Positions 21,045 through 32,090 of a stretch of DNA of 64,000 bases are shown piece after piece (within the stretch, counting starts at the first letter, position 1; the number at the start of each line of letters is the position of its first letter). The position numbers and the translations under genes are program-made. This stretch comes from Roseateles_C aquae (lineage in GTDB: Bacteria > Pseudomonadota > Gammaproteobacteria > Burkholderiales > Burkholderiaceae_C), in assembly GCF_032337115.1 (NCBI RefSeq), contig NZ_JAVXZY010000003.1, positions 186,001-250,000 on the forward strand. Direction: 5' to 3'. The notes below the pieces were generated by a model. It was given only the letters and a program-made list of their open reading frames with translations, did not search any database and had not been told where the DNA came from.

Positions 21045-23741
21045 ATGAGCAAGTCACTGATCATTGCCGAGAAGCCCAGCGTGGCGCAGGACATCGTGCG
21101 GGCGCTCACGCCCGCATCGGGCAAGTTCGACAAGCACGACGAGTATTTCGAGAACGACGAGTACGTCGTCAGCTCGGCCGTCGGTCATCTGGTCGAGATC
21201 AAGGCGCCGGAGGAATTCGACGTCAAGCGCGGCAAGTGGAGCTTTGCCAATCTGCCGGTGATCCCGCCGCACTTCGATCTCAACCCGATCGACAAGAGCA
21301 AGGGTCGCCTGAACGCGCTGGTGAAGCTGATCCGCCGCAAGGACGTGAGCGCGCTGATCAACGCCTGTGACGCGGGGCGCGAGGGCGAGCTGATCTTCCG
21401 TTTGATCGTCCAGTACGCCGGCACGGCCAAGGCGGCGATCAACAAGCCGGTCAGCCGGCTGTGGCTGCAGTCGATGACGCCGGCCGCGATCCGCGACGGC
21501 TTCGAGAAGCTGCGCAGCGACGCGCAGATGCTGCCGCTGGCCGATGCGGCGCGCTGCCGCTCCGAGGCCGATTGGCTGGTCGGCATCAACGGCACGCGGG
21601 CGATGACGGCCTTCAACTCGCGCGACGGCGGCTTCTTCCTGACCACCGTCGGCCGCGTGCAGACGCCGACGCTGTCCATCGTCGTCGAGCGCGAGGAGAA
21701 GATCCGCAAGCACATCTACCGCGACTACTGGGAAATCCGCGGCACCTTTGACGCGCAGGCCGGCCAGTACGAGGGCAAGTGGTTCGACCCGAAATGGAAG
21801 AAGAACCCCGAGGACGCCGAACAACGCGCCGACCGGGTCTGGAGCCGGGCCGAGGCTGATGCGATCGCCGCCGCCGCCACCGGCCAGCCGGCCAGCGTCA
21901 CCGAGGAAAGCAAGCCCAGCACCCAGGCCAGCCCGGGCCTCTACGATCTGACCACGCTGCAGCGCGAGGCCAACTCGCGCTTCGGCTTCTCGGCCAAGAC
22001 GACCTTGGGCCTGGCCCAGGCCTTGTACGAGAAGCACAAGGTGCTGACCTACCCGCGGACCGACTCGCGTTACCTGCCTGAGGACTATCTGGCCGTGGCC
22101 AAGCAGACCGCCGAGATGATTGCCTCCGAGGACCTGCCCGGTCCGCTGATGGCCCTGGCCCAGCACGCCGGCACGGCGCTGAAGAACGGCTATATCAAGC
22201 CGACCAAGAAGGTGTTCGACAACGCCAAGGTCTCGGATCACTTCGCCATCATCCCGACGCTGCAGGCGCCCAAGAGCCTGACCGAGGCCGAGGCCAAGCT
22301 CTACGACATGGTGGTCAAGCGCTTCCTGGCGGTGTTCTTCCCGCCGGCGGAGTTCCAGGTCACGACCCGCATCTCGACCGTGAAGATTGTGGCCCCCTCG
22401 GCTGCGGGTACGCAGCCGGTCTCCCGCGGGGACACGGCCGTTCTTGGGAGCGGCCCGGCGAACGGCCCTGGCGTCAAGGAATACGCCTTCCAAACCAACG
22501 GCAAGGTGCTGGTCAAGCCGGGCTGGCTGGCCATTTATGGCAAGGAAAGCCAGACCGACGATGCCGCCGACGGCAGCGGCGCCAATCTGGTGCCGGTGGC
22601 CCCCGGCGAGATGGTGCGCACCGAAAGCACCGAGGTGAAGGCGCTGCAGACCAAGCCGCCGGCCCGCTACACCGAAGCGACGCTGCTGTCCGCGATGGAA
22701 GGTGCGGGCAAGCTGGTCGACGACGACGAACTGCGCGAGGCCATGGCCGAGAAGGGCCTGGGCACGCCAGCCACCCGCGCGGCCACCATCGAAGGCCTGA
22801 TCACCGAGAAGTACATGCTGCGTGAGGGCCGCGAGCTGATCCCCACCGCCAAGGCCTTCCAGCTGATGACGCTGTTGCGTGGCCTCGGGGTGGAAGACCT
22901 GACCAAGCCCGAGCTGACCGGCAACTGGGAGTTCCAGCTGGCCGAAATGGAGAAGGGCCGGCTGAACCGCGAGGAATTCATGGCGCGCATCGCCGAGATG
23001 ACCCAGCGCGTGGTGCAAAAGGCCAAGGAATACGACCGCGACACCATCCCGGGCGACTATGCGACGCTGCACACGCCCTGCCCGAAGTGCGGCGGCGTGG
23101 TCAAGGAAAACTACCGCCGCTTCACCTGCAACGGTGGCGATGGGAATGGCGAAGGCTGCGGCTTCTCGATCGGCAAGATCCCCGGCGGGCGCAGCTTCGA
23201 GCTGGCCGAGGTCGAGCAGTTCCTGCGCGACAAGAAGATCGGCCCCTTGGAAGGCTTCCGCTCCAAGGCCGGCTGGCCGTTTACCGCCGAGCTGGCCCTG
23301 GTCTATGACGAGGAGATCAGCAACTGGAAGCTGGAGTTCGACTTCGGCGAGGACGCCAAGAAGGCCGAGGAAGAGGGCGAGCCGGTCGATTTCAGCGCCC
23401 AGGAATCGCTGGGCCACTGCCCCAAGTGCGGCGGCGGCGTCTACGAGCATGGCACGAACTACATCTGCCAGAACGCCGTCGGTGCCAAGGCGGCCTGCGA
23501 TTTCAAGAGCGGCAAGATCATCCTGCAGCAGCCGGTCGAGCTGGGCCAGATGAGGAAGCTGCTGGAGACCGGCAAGACCGATCTGCTGGAGAACTTTGTC
23601 TCCAACAAGACCCGCCGCAAGTTCAAGGCCTTCCTGGCCTTCGACAAAAAGGAAGGCAAGGTGATGTTCGAGTTCGAGCCGCGCGCGGCCAAACCCGCCG
23701 CCAAGGGCGGGGCGAGGAAGACGGCGGCCAAGAAGGCCTGA
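21045..23741 (+). CDS. topB: DNA topoisomerase III with tandem C-terminal zinc/cryptic domains
   Basis: A protein of 898 residues from the ATG at 21045. The TOPRIM start reads SLIIAEKPSVAQDIV and the acidic motif is NACDAGREGELIF. The active-site Tyr336 lies in VLTYPRTDSRYLP. The C-terminus carries two copies of a module with CPKCGG, then a Cys pair, then SGKI/IGKIPGG and EQFLRDKKIG..LEGF-type repeats. It is a type IA enzyme that decatenates and relaxes DNA through single-strand passage. A segment at about residues 451-476 (22393-22470) looks like an extra loop and begins with a perfect DNA hairpin. Confidence 0.96.
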   Translation: MSKSLIIAEKPSVAQDIVRALTPASGKFDKHDEYFENDEYVVSSAVGHLVEIKAPEEFDVKRGKWSFANLPVIPPHFDLNPIDKSKGRLNALVKLIRRKDVSALINACDAGREGELIFRLIVQYAGTAKAAINKPVSRLWLQSMTPAAIRDGFEKLRSDAQMLPLADAARCRSEADWLVGINGTRAMTAFNSRDGGFFLTTVGRVQTPTLSIVVEREEKIRKHIYRDYWEIRGTFDAQAGQYEGKWFDPKWKKNPEDAEQRADRVWSRAEADAIAAAATGQPASVTEESKPSTQASPGLYDLTTLQREANSRFGFSAKTTLGLAQALYEKHKVLTYPRTDSRYLPEDYLAVAKQTAEMIASEDLPGPLMALAQHAGTALKNGYIKPTKKVFDNAKVSDHFAIIPTLQAPKSLTEAEAKLYDMVVKRFLAVFFPPAEFQVTTRISTVKIVAPSAAGTQPVSRGDTAVLGSGPANGPGVKEYAFQTNGKVLVKPGWLAIYGKESQTDDAADGSGANLVPVAPGEMVRTESTEVKALQTKPPARYTEATLLSAMEGAGKLVDDDELREAMAEKGLGTPATRAATIEGLITEKYMLREGRELIPTAKAFQLMTLLRGLGVEDLTKPELTGNWEFQLAEMEKGRLNREEFMARIAEMTQRVVQKAKEYDRDTIPGDYATLHTPCPKCGGVVKENYRRFTCNGGDGNGEGCGFSIGKIPGGRSFELAEVEQFLRDKKIGPLEGFRSKAGWPFTAELALVYDEEISNWKLEFDFGEDAKKAEEEGEPVDFSAQESLGHCPKCGGGVYEHGTNYICQNAVGAKAACDFKSGKIILQQPVELGQMRKLLETGKTDLLENFVSNKTRRKFKAFLAFDKKEGKVMFEFEPRAAKPAAKGGARKTAAKKA

Positions 23742-23913
23742 GGCTCGGGCGGCGGGTGAGGCGCCTGACCGGCTGGGTCAGCGTCCGTCGCCAAAAAGCC
23801 CCGCTGAGTGCGCCCCGGTGGAAAGCCCGCTTCGCCAGGGAACGCTTTTGCGCGACACTCGCGCTCAGCTGAGCTCGCGGCATGAGGCTTCGCGGCTGTA
23901 CTGAGGAGCAGGG

Positions 23914-25770
<1,857 letters not shown>

Positions 25771-25811
25771 GCGTCGGGAAGGTCGGCATAAGTCGGCGGC
25801 ATACTGCGCCG

Positions 25812-26798
25812 ATGAGCGAAGCGATTTTCTACAAGCTGGCCGCGCTGATCAGCGTCGTGGCCCTGGGCTGGTTTGTTGGCCGCATGCGCTGGCTGGGCCA
25901 GCCGGAGCCAGGTGGCAATGATCCGGCCCGCGTGCTGTCCAACGCGGCCTTCTACCTCTTCGTGCCGGCGCTGTTGTTTCGCACCACAGCGAGGCTGGAG
26001 CTGGCCGCCTTGCCCTGGCTGACGCTGGCCGGCTTCTTCATCCCGGTGCTGGGCCTGATCGTCGCCGTCTACTTCTGGCAGCGCAGCCGGCTGCGCGCCG
26101 GCGCGCCTGTCGCCCGACCCAGCGTGCAGGCGATCACCGTCAGCTTCGGCAATACCTTGCAGATCGGCGTGCCACTGGCGGCCAGTGTGTTCGGCGAAAC
26201 CGGCTTGGCCATCCACATCACCGTTGTCAGCCTGCATGCGTTGACGATTCTGTCGCTGCTGACCCTGCTGGTGGAGCTGGACCTGGCGCGTGAACAGGCC
26301 GAGGCCCAGGGCAGCAGTCTGCTGAGTACCTTGCTGGCAACGGTGCGCAACACGGTGATCCATCCGGTGGTGCTGCCGGTGCTCAGCGGCCTGGTTTTCA
26401 ATGCCCTGGGCCTGCGCCTGCCGGCGCTGCTGGACGAGGTGCTGCAGCTGCTGGGCACGGCGGTTGTGCCCTTGTGCCTGACGCTGATCGGCATGTCGCT
26501 GGCCTATTACGGATGGCCGGCGGCCTGGCGTTCGGTAGTCTTGCTGGCGCTGCTGAAGCTGCTGTTGCTGCCAGCCCTGGTGCTGGGCTTTGCCCATGGG
26601 GTGTTGGGCGTGGGCGGCATGCCGCTGGCGGTGATCGTGATGCTGGCGGCCTTGCCCTCAGGGTCGAACGCGCTGATCTTTGCCCAGCGCTATCGCTGTG
26701 AGGAAGGCGAGACGACGGCGGCCATCGTGCTGTCGACGCTGGCTTTTGTGCTGACCGCGCCGCTCTGGTTGGCCCTGTTGAGTTGGATGAAGTTTTAA
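25812..26798 (+). CDS. AEC (auxin efflux carrier) family transporter
   Basis: A protein of 328 residues with about ten hydrophobic helices in the 5+5 arrangement of the AEC family. Features include FYLFVPALLFRTTARL in the first half and GMSLAYYG and LPSGSNALIFAQRY in the second. It probably exports a small organic anion across the inner membrane; the substrate is not predictable. The stop codon directly touches the start of the next gene. Confidence 0.85.
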   Translation: MSEAIFYKLAALISVVALGWFVGRMRWLGQPEPGGNDPARVLSNAAFYLFVPALLFRTTARLELAALPWLTLAGFFIPVLGLIVAVYFWQRSRLRAGAPVARPSVQAITVSFGNTLQIGVPLAASVFGETGLAIHITVVSLHALTILSLLTLLVELDLAREQAEAQGSSLLSTLLATVRNTVIHPVVLPVLSGLVFNALGLRLPALLDEVLQLLGTAVVPLCLTLIGMSLAYYGWPAAWRSVVLLALLKLLLLPALVLGFAHGVLGVGGMPLAVIVMLAALPSGSNALIFAQRYRCEEGETTAAIVLSTLAFVLTAPLWLALLSWMKF

Positions 26799-27653
26799 TT
26801 GATAGCGCAAGACCTGACCCTCATTACTGCCGCCGAACTGCCTCCAGAGCGTCTGCACACGGCCTTCAACCTGGCATTTGCCGACTATGTTGCCGGCCCC
26901 TTCAACCTGGGGCTGGATCAGTGGCCGGCCCTGCTGCGCCGCCAGGGCGCGGACCTGGGACTGAGCCGGGCCGTGCTCAACGAGCATGGCGAGGTGCTCG
27001 CCTTTGCGCTGGTGGCGCCCCGCCCGCAGAGCCGGCGCTGGCGGCTGGCGACCATGGGCGCCGTGCCTGCCGCACGCGGCCGCGGAGCCGCACCGGCGCT
27101 GCTGGACGATTTTCTGCAGCGTGGTCGCGAGGCTGGGCTGGTGGCGCTGGAGCTGGAGGTCTTCGCGCAGAACGAGCGCGCCTTGCGGCTCTACCAGGGG
27201 CGTGGCTTCAGCGTGGTGCACGAGCTGCATGGCTATGTGGCCGAGCCTGGTCGCATGGCTGCAGAGCCGTGCGAGCACCGGCAGGTCGAGCTGCCTGCGG
27301 CCATGGGCTGGTTGAACCAGCTGGCAGCGGCGGGTTTCAGCGATCTGCCGCTGCAGGTGATGCCGGAATCGCTGCAAAGCGCCGTGGGCCTGCAGGCCTG
27401 GCAGCGCGGCTCGGCCCAGCTCTTGTTTACCGTGCCCGATGAGCACAGCGTGCAGATCGCCAGCCTGATCGACCGCGATGCGGCGCAGGGTGATGCCGAG
27501 GCCTTGCTGCAGGCGCTGGCCGCCGCCCATCCGCACCGGCGCATCCGCGTGCCGCAACTGCAGCGCCTGGACCTGGGCGGGGCGGCGCTGCGCCGTGCGG
27601 GCGCCGAGCCGCTCAGCCTCTACCAGCTGCTGATGCGTCTGACGCTGAGCTGA
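26799..27653 (+). CDS. GNAT-family N-acetyltransferase
   Basis: A protein of 284 residues with a TTG start that abuts the TAA of the AEC gene, so the two are translationally linked. The acetyl-CoA site is visible as MGAVPAARGRGAAPALLDDFL, followed by ELEVFAQNERALRLYQGRGF, both in the N-terminal half. The C-terminal 120 residues are a second, weaker GNAT-like domain. The substrate is unknown. Confidence 0.82.
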   Translation: MIAQDLTLITAAELPPERLHTAFNLAFADYVAGPFNLGLDQWPALLRRQGADLGLSRAVLNEHGEVLAFALVAPRPQSRRWRLATMGAVPAARGRGAAPALLDDFLQRGREAGLVALELEVFAQNERALRLYQGRGFSVVHELHGYVAEPGRMAAEPCEHRQVELPAAMGWLNQLAAAGFSDLPLQVMPESLQSAVGLQAWQRGSAQLLFTVPDEHSVQIASLIDRDAAQGDAEALLQALAAAHPHRRIRVPQLQRLDLGGAALRRAGAEPLSLYQLLMRLTLS

Positions 27654-27682
27654 TTTCTTCCACAAGCGCTGACAAGCACACC

Positions 27683-28174
27683 ATGAAACAAGCACTTCCC
27701 GCGCTGCTGGCGCTGACCGCCGCCTTGCTGATGACCACGCCTGTACGGGCTCAGGAGCCGGTGCTGGCCCAGTCCGATCACGCCGTGCTGCTGGCCAGTT
27801 CCGATGCCCGGCTGGCCGCCAACAAGCGCCTGGTCTACGACTTCTGGCGCGAGCTGATCGAGGCCGGCCAGCTGGACCGCGCCGATCGCTACCTGGCCGA
27901 GGACTACCGGCAGCACAACCCGCTGGTGCCCACCGGCCGGGCCGGCTTCGTCAATTTCTTCAAGGCCTTCAGCAAGCCGCGCACCGTGGCGGAACGTGTG
28001 CGCACGCCGCTGGTGGCGATCACTGCCGAGGGCGATCTGGTCACGCTGGTGTTCCGCGCCGAGCATCCCGAACCGGCTGACGCCAGCAAGCGCTACACCA
28101 CGACCTGGTTCGATATGTTCCGCGTCGTCGACGGCCGCATCGTCGAACACTGGGATCCGACGCTCAAGCAATGA
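27683..28174 (+). CDS. Secreted NTF2/SnoaL-like protein
   Basis: A protein of 163 residues with a signal peptide ending PVRA or VRAQ. The domain has the SnoaL-like pattern NKRLVYDFWRELIEAGQLDRADRYLAEDYRQHNPLVPTGRAGF and ends TTWFDMFRVVDGRIVEHWDP. In this family the pocket can bind or isomerise small cyclic compounds, but the reaction cannot be inferred here. It probably resides in the periplasm. Confidence 0.8.
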   Translation: MKQALPALLALTAALLMTTPVRAQEPVLAQSDHAVLLASSDARLAANKRLVYDFWRELIEAGQLDRADRYLAEDYRQHNPLVPTGRAGFVNFFKAFSKPRTVAERVRTPLVAITAEGDLVTLVFRAEHPEPADASKRYTTTWFDMFRVVDGRIVEHWDPTLKQ

Positions 28175-28222
28175 TCAAGCGATGACGAAGGCTGGGCGGC
28201 GGGGCTGGGTGAGAATCGAGCC

Positions 28223-29542
28223 ATGATGCATGCCGCCCAGTCCCCGACGCTTGTTCCCGCCCGCGCCCTGGAAGCCGGCGACATCCCCGCCTATATGGAG
28301 GCGCTGGGCCGTCAGGCCCGCGAGTCTGCCGCCCGCATGGCCGCTGCCAGCACGGCACAGAAGAACAGCGCTCTGCTGGCGTTGGCACGCCGACTGCGCG
28401 AATCGGTGGCCGCGTTGACGGCCGCCAACGCGCGCGATCTGGCGGCGGCCGGTGCGCTGGACGCCGCGATGCGCGATCGCCTGGTGCTCAGCGAGAAGGT
28501 CATTGCCACCGTCGCCGAGGGCTGCGAGCAGCTGGCTGCCATGCCCGATCCGGTCGGCGAGATCAGCGGCCTGCGCCGCCGGCCCAGCGGCATCAGCGTC
28601 GGCCAGATGCGGGTGCCGCTGGGCGTGTTCGGCATGATTTACGAGAGCCGGCCCAATGTCACCATCGAGGCCGCGTCGCTGGCGATCAAGAGCGGCAATG
28701 CCTGCATCCTGCGCGGCGGCTCGGAGGCGATCCACTCCAATCTGGCCCTCGCCGCGCTGGTGCAGGCCGCCTTGCAAGAGGCCGGCCTGCCTGCCGAGGC
28801 GGTGCAGCTGGTGGCGACCACCGACCGCGCCGCCGTTGGCGCGCTGATCACGATGCCGGCCCATGTCGACGTGATCATTCCGCGTGGTGGCAAGGGCCTG
28901 ATCGAGCGCATCAGTGCCGAGGCGCGGGTGCCGGTGATCAAGCACCTGGATGGCAACTGCCATTGCTATGTCGACGCCGAGGTCGAGCCGGAGCTGGCGC
29001 TTCGCGTGGTGATGAATGCCAAGACGCAGAAGTACAGCCCCTGCAATGCGACCGAGTCACTGCTGGTTCATGCCGAACAAGCGCCCGATTTCCTGCCCCG
29101 CATCGGCGTGCTGTTGGCGGCCAGGGGCGTGGAGATGCGCGGCTGCCCGCGCACGCTGGCCTTGCTGGGGCCGCTGCCTGATGCGCGGCTGGCCGCGGCC
29201 AGCGAGGCCGACTGGTCGACCGAATACCTGGCGCCCATCATCAGCATCAAGGTGGTGGACAGCCTGGACGAGGCCATCGCCCACATCAACCGCTATGGCT
29301 CGCACCACACCGATGCGATCCTGACGACGAATCACCCGAACGCGATGCGTTTCTTGCGCGAGGTCGATTCGGCCAGCGTGATGGTCAATGCCAGCACCCG
29401 TTTTGCCGACGGCTTCGAGTACGGCCTGGGCGCCGAGATCGGCATTTCGACCGACAAGTTCCACGCCCGCGGCCCGGTCGGGCTGGAGGGCCTGACCTCG
29501 CTGAAGTGGATCGTGCTGGGGCAGGGCGAGGTACGGGGCTGA
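28223..29542 (+). CDS. proA: Gamma-glutamyl phosphate reductase
   Basis: A protein of 439 residues. The aldehyde-dehydrogenase-like core includes GVFGMIYESRPNVT, HLDGNCHCYVD and the catalytic Cys in YSPCNATESLL. The C-terminus contains GAEIGISTDKFHARGPVGLEGLTS. It reduces gamma-glutamyl phosphate to glutamate semialdehyde in proline synthesis. proB is not adjacent. Confidence 0.97.
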   Translation: MMHAAQSPTLVPARALEAGDIPAYMEALGRQARESAARMAAASTAQKNSALLALARRLRESVAALTAANARDLAAAGALDAAMRDRLVLSEKVIATVAEGCEQLAAMPDPVGEISGLRRRPSGISVGQMRVPLGVFGMIYESRPNVTIEAASLAIKSGNACILRGGSEAIHSNLALAALVQAALQEAGLPAEAVQLVATTDRAAVGALITMPAHVDVIIPRGGKGLIERISAEARVPVIKHLDGNCHCYVDAEVEPELALRVVMNAKTQKYSPCNATESLLVHAEQAPDFLPRIGVLLAARGVEMRGCPRTLALLGPLPDARLAAASEADWSTEYLAPIISIKVVDSLDEAIAHINRYGSHHTDAILTTNHPNAMRFLREVDSASVMVNASTRFADGFEYGLGAEIGISTDKFHARGPVGLEGLTSLKWIVLGQGEVRG

Positions 29543-29561
29543 AGCCGCCCCGCACTCAGCG

Positions 29562-30194
29562 TCAGCCGGCCAGGCGGGCGCTGGGCAGCTCCGGCAGATC
29601 CTGCAGGGCGCTGTAGATGGTGTCTTCCGGTGTGCGCAGCAGCTGCTGGCTGAGCTTGCCGCGCATCACCGTCAGCCCGAAGCCGACAGCGAGCAGCACG
29701 AAAGCCGCGTACATGCCCATGAAGCCGGCGTAGCTGAGCAGCGGCACCAGCGCCTTGGCCACGCCCAGAAAGGCGGCGAACAGCCAGCTGGCGGCACTGA
29801 TGGCGCCAAGCACGGCCGGCAGGCCTGCGGCGCGCTCGGGGTGTTCCTGCGGCGCGGCCAACGTCGGGAAGGCCCAGCGGTGCAGGGCCAAGCCGTTGAG
29901 CGTCAGCAGCGTGACGACACTGAGCTTGGCCAGTACCTTGCTCTTGGTGGCGATGACGGCGACGTCAAAGCCGGTGTCGATGCCGATCAGGGCAAGACCT
30001 GTCACCCACAGCACGATCAGCGCCATGCCCACCACGCGAGCCGCCTTGGACAGCAGCAGCCGGTCGACCCGCTTGGGCATGAAGATGGCGATGTCGCCGA
30101 GCACCACGCCGGCAGCCGCGGCGAAACAGGCCAGCACATGGCCATACAAGGTCACCATGCGCAGCAGCGCTGCACTGTCGATCGAATCCATCAC
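29562..30194 (-). CDS. Multi-pass membrane protein of unknown function
   Basis: A protein of 210 residues with about six hydrophobic helices (near 12-32, 50-72, 85-105, 125-145, 150-170 and 175-195). His/Cys residues in the first helix (YGHVLACFAAAAG) recall small integral membrane haem or redox proteins, but no family is recognised. It lies convergent with proA and is transcribed from a region that contains a perfect 8-bp palindrome. Confidence 0.7.
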   Translation of the reverse strand: MMDSIDSAALLRMVTLYGHVLACFAAAAGVVLGDIAIFMPKRVDRLLLSKAARVVGMALIVLWVTGLALIGIDTGFDVAVIATKSKVLAKLSVVTLLTLNGLALHRWAFPTLAAPQEHPERAAGLPAVLGAISAASWLFAAFLGVAKALVPLLSYAGFMGMYAAFVLLAVGFGLTVMRGKLSQQLLRTPEDTIYSALQDLPELPSARLAG

Positions 30195-30283
30195 AACTCC
30201 CCTTGGACTGACATCCGGACCTGAGTGCGCCGTGGAAGCAGGCGGCCTACGGCTCTGCAGCGCGCCGGTTACCAGTGGCTCTA

Positions 30284-30303
30284 TTCGTGAATTTGTTCAC
30301 GAA
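30284..30303. promoter_or_regulatory. Palindromic operator candidate TTCGTGAA-N4-TTCACGAA
   Basis: A perfect 8-bp inverted repeat with a 4-bp spacer lies 90 bp upstream of the membrane protein gene. Its size and symmetry suit a dimeric repressor such as a TetR- or MarR-type protein. No regulator gene is adjacent. Confidence 0.4.
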
Positions 30304-30395
30304 AGGTCGCGAGTATGCGAGTGAGGGGGTTCCCCGCGAATAGGGGGTTGCCTGGATGTAAGGTCTTCAGATACCCAAATGCGTCGAACTGCTGT

Positions 30396-31988
30396 TCAAC
30401 GCAGCCCGCCGATGCGCGCGTCCTTGGGATAGCTGATCAAGTACTCGGCGCTGAAGCGTTGGCTCTGACCTGGGGTCAGGTCTTGCCTCCAGAGCACCAT
30501 GCCGGGCAGCTTGTGCCAGTCCTGCTCGCTGACGGCGGGTTTGAACTGGGTCTGCACCCGGATGTCCTCGTGGCGTGGCGCCGGGGCGGCCTCCAGCAGT
30601 TGCAGCGTGATGGCCGTGCTGTGCAGGTTCTCGACCAGGTAGCCGTGGCTGATGCGCCGCTCGCTGCGGCTGGCGATGAAGCCGGTGCTGCCGGCATTGC
30701 GTTGCTCCGGCTCGATCTGCACACGCACCAGCTCATCGCGGCCGAAGAACAGCGCGAGGCGCTCGTCGCTGCCCAGCGTCAGGCGCGACTGGCCGATGAA
30801 GGCGCCGTCGCGGAACAGCTGCAAGGCGCCGTCGGGCCAGCTGCCCTTGGGGCGTTCGCTGTCAGCCAGCAGATAGGCCTGCGCCTCCTGCTGCGGCTGC
30901 ACGCGGGTGACGAGCCGGGTGTTCAACGCGGCGCTGCCGAGCAGGAAACCGACGCGCTGGCCATCACTGGCCACTTGCACCTCGCCGGGCACCTCGTACT
31001 CGGCGGCATAGGCACCCTGCAGCTCGCTGACGTCAAAGCTGGGCAGCTCGGGCGCCGCATAGCGCTTGGCCATGGGGGCGGGAGGGGGCGCCATGGCCAT
31101 CGCCGGCGCCGGCGCGGCCATCTCGTAGGCGGCGTTCTGCACCGGTGGCGGCAGCAGGTCCAGCACCCAGGGCTGCGGCGGATTCAGGCTGCTGGCCTGG
31201 CGCGGCTGCACCGTCGAGAGGCGCAGGCGCACGCCGCGCCAGTCTTCGCCGCTGCTTTGCGCGACCTGGGCATGGCGCTCCAGGCGCAGGCTGGTCCGGG
31301 CGGTGTCCAGATAGGCGCGGTAGACCGGGCTCCAGCCGGCCTGGCTGCTGCGGTAGCTGATGCGCAGCTCGCCGTCGCGGCTGGCCGCCAGGTTCAGCAC
31401 CAGGCTGCGCAGCTGCGGATTGGCAGCGCGCTGGGCCTCGCGTTCGGCGCTGAGCGGGCCGAGCTGCAGCTGCAGTTCATCGCGGCGCTTGGCCAGCTGC
31501 AGACGGCGCTGCAAGGCGTCCAGGCTGCTGCGCCGCAGGGTGTCGGCGGTGGCCGTGATGGCGGCAGCGGGCAGCTTGTTGTCGCTGCCGACGCTCTTCA
31601 GAAAGCCCAGCACCAGCTCCTGTGATTCGTCCTCGGCCTTCAGCGCAGCCAGCTGGTCTTCCAGCTCGCGGATGCGGGCGTCAAGCGGGCTGTTGTTGCA
31701 CTCGGGGCTGCGGGCACGGTCCAGCGTCTGCACACTGATCTCGCCGACGGCGATGCCGGCGTCGGCCTGCACCTGCAGCGAGTCCAGATCGAAGCGGGCC
31801 GGCAGGCAGTTCAGCTGTAGCTGGCGGCTGCCGGCGCTGACCCGGGCGATGCGCTCAATCGTCGCTCCACCGGGGTAGACCAGCACGTTGCTGATTCTTG
31901 AACTGGCGCTGGCCGGCGGCGTGGTGGCGGCATGGCTCAGGGGGCTCAGCAGCAGCGCCAGAACGGCGCCAAGGGCTTGTTTTCGCAT
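30396..31988 (-). CDS. Secreted DUF4139/mucoidy inhibitor MuiA family protein
   Basis: A protein of 530 residues from the ATG at 31988, with a signal peptide ending LSHA. An N-terminal DUF4140 region (RISNVLVYPGGATIERIARV) is followed by a coiled coil (about 95-165) and a C-terminal DUF4139 beta-rich region with VEQ..NAGSTGFIASR and HGYLVENLHSTAITLQ segments. Members occur in many proteobacteria; MuiA is linked to mucoidy suppression by name, but the molecular role is unknown. Confidence 0.82.
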   Translation of the reverse strand: MRKQALGAVLALLLSPLSHAATTPPASASSRISNVLVYPGGATIERIARVSAGSRQLQLNCLPARFDLDSLQVQADAGIAVGEISVQTLDRARSPECNNSPLDARIRELEDQLAALKAEDESQELVLGFLKSVGSDNKLPAAAITATADTLRRSSLDALQRRLQLAKRRDELQLQLGPLSAEREAQRAANPQLRSLVLNLAASRDGELRISYRSSQAGWSPVYRAYLDTARTSLRLERHAQVAQSSGEDWRGVRLRLSTVQPRQASSLNPPQPWVLDLLPPPVQNAAYEMAAPAPAMAMAPPPAPMAKRYAAPELPSFDVSELQGAYAAEYEVPGEVQVASDGQRVGFLLGSAALNTRLVTRVQPQQEAQAYLLADSERPKGSWPDGALQLFRDGAFIGQSRLTLGSDERLALFFGRDELVRVQIEPEQRNAGSTGFIASRSERRISHGYLVENLHSTAITLQLLEAAPAPRHEDIRVQTQFKPAVSEQDWHKLPGMVLWRQDLTPGQSQRFSAEYLISYPKDARIGGLR

Positions 31989-32090
31989 CGATGCTCTCCT
32001 CGTCGTGGCTGCACGGTAGCACGCCGCCCGGCCGCAGCGATGAAGGCCGCGCGACCGCTGGCACGTGCCGACCCTGGCACACTTGCGGCC

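Noticed and set aside
21054..23450. A 798-residue open frame on the minus strand opposite topB.
   Set aside because: It is a high-GC antisense shadow of topoisomerase III with no recognisable domain or ribosome site.
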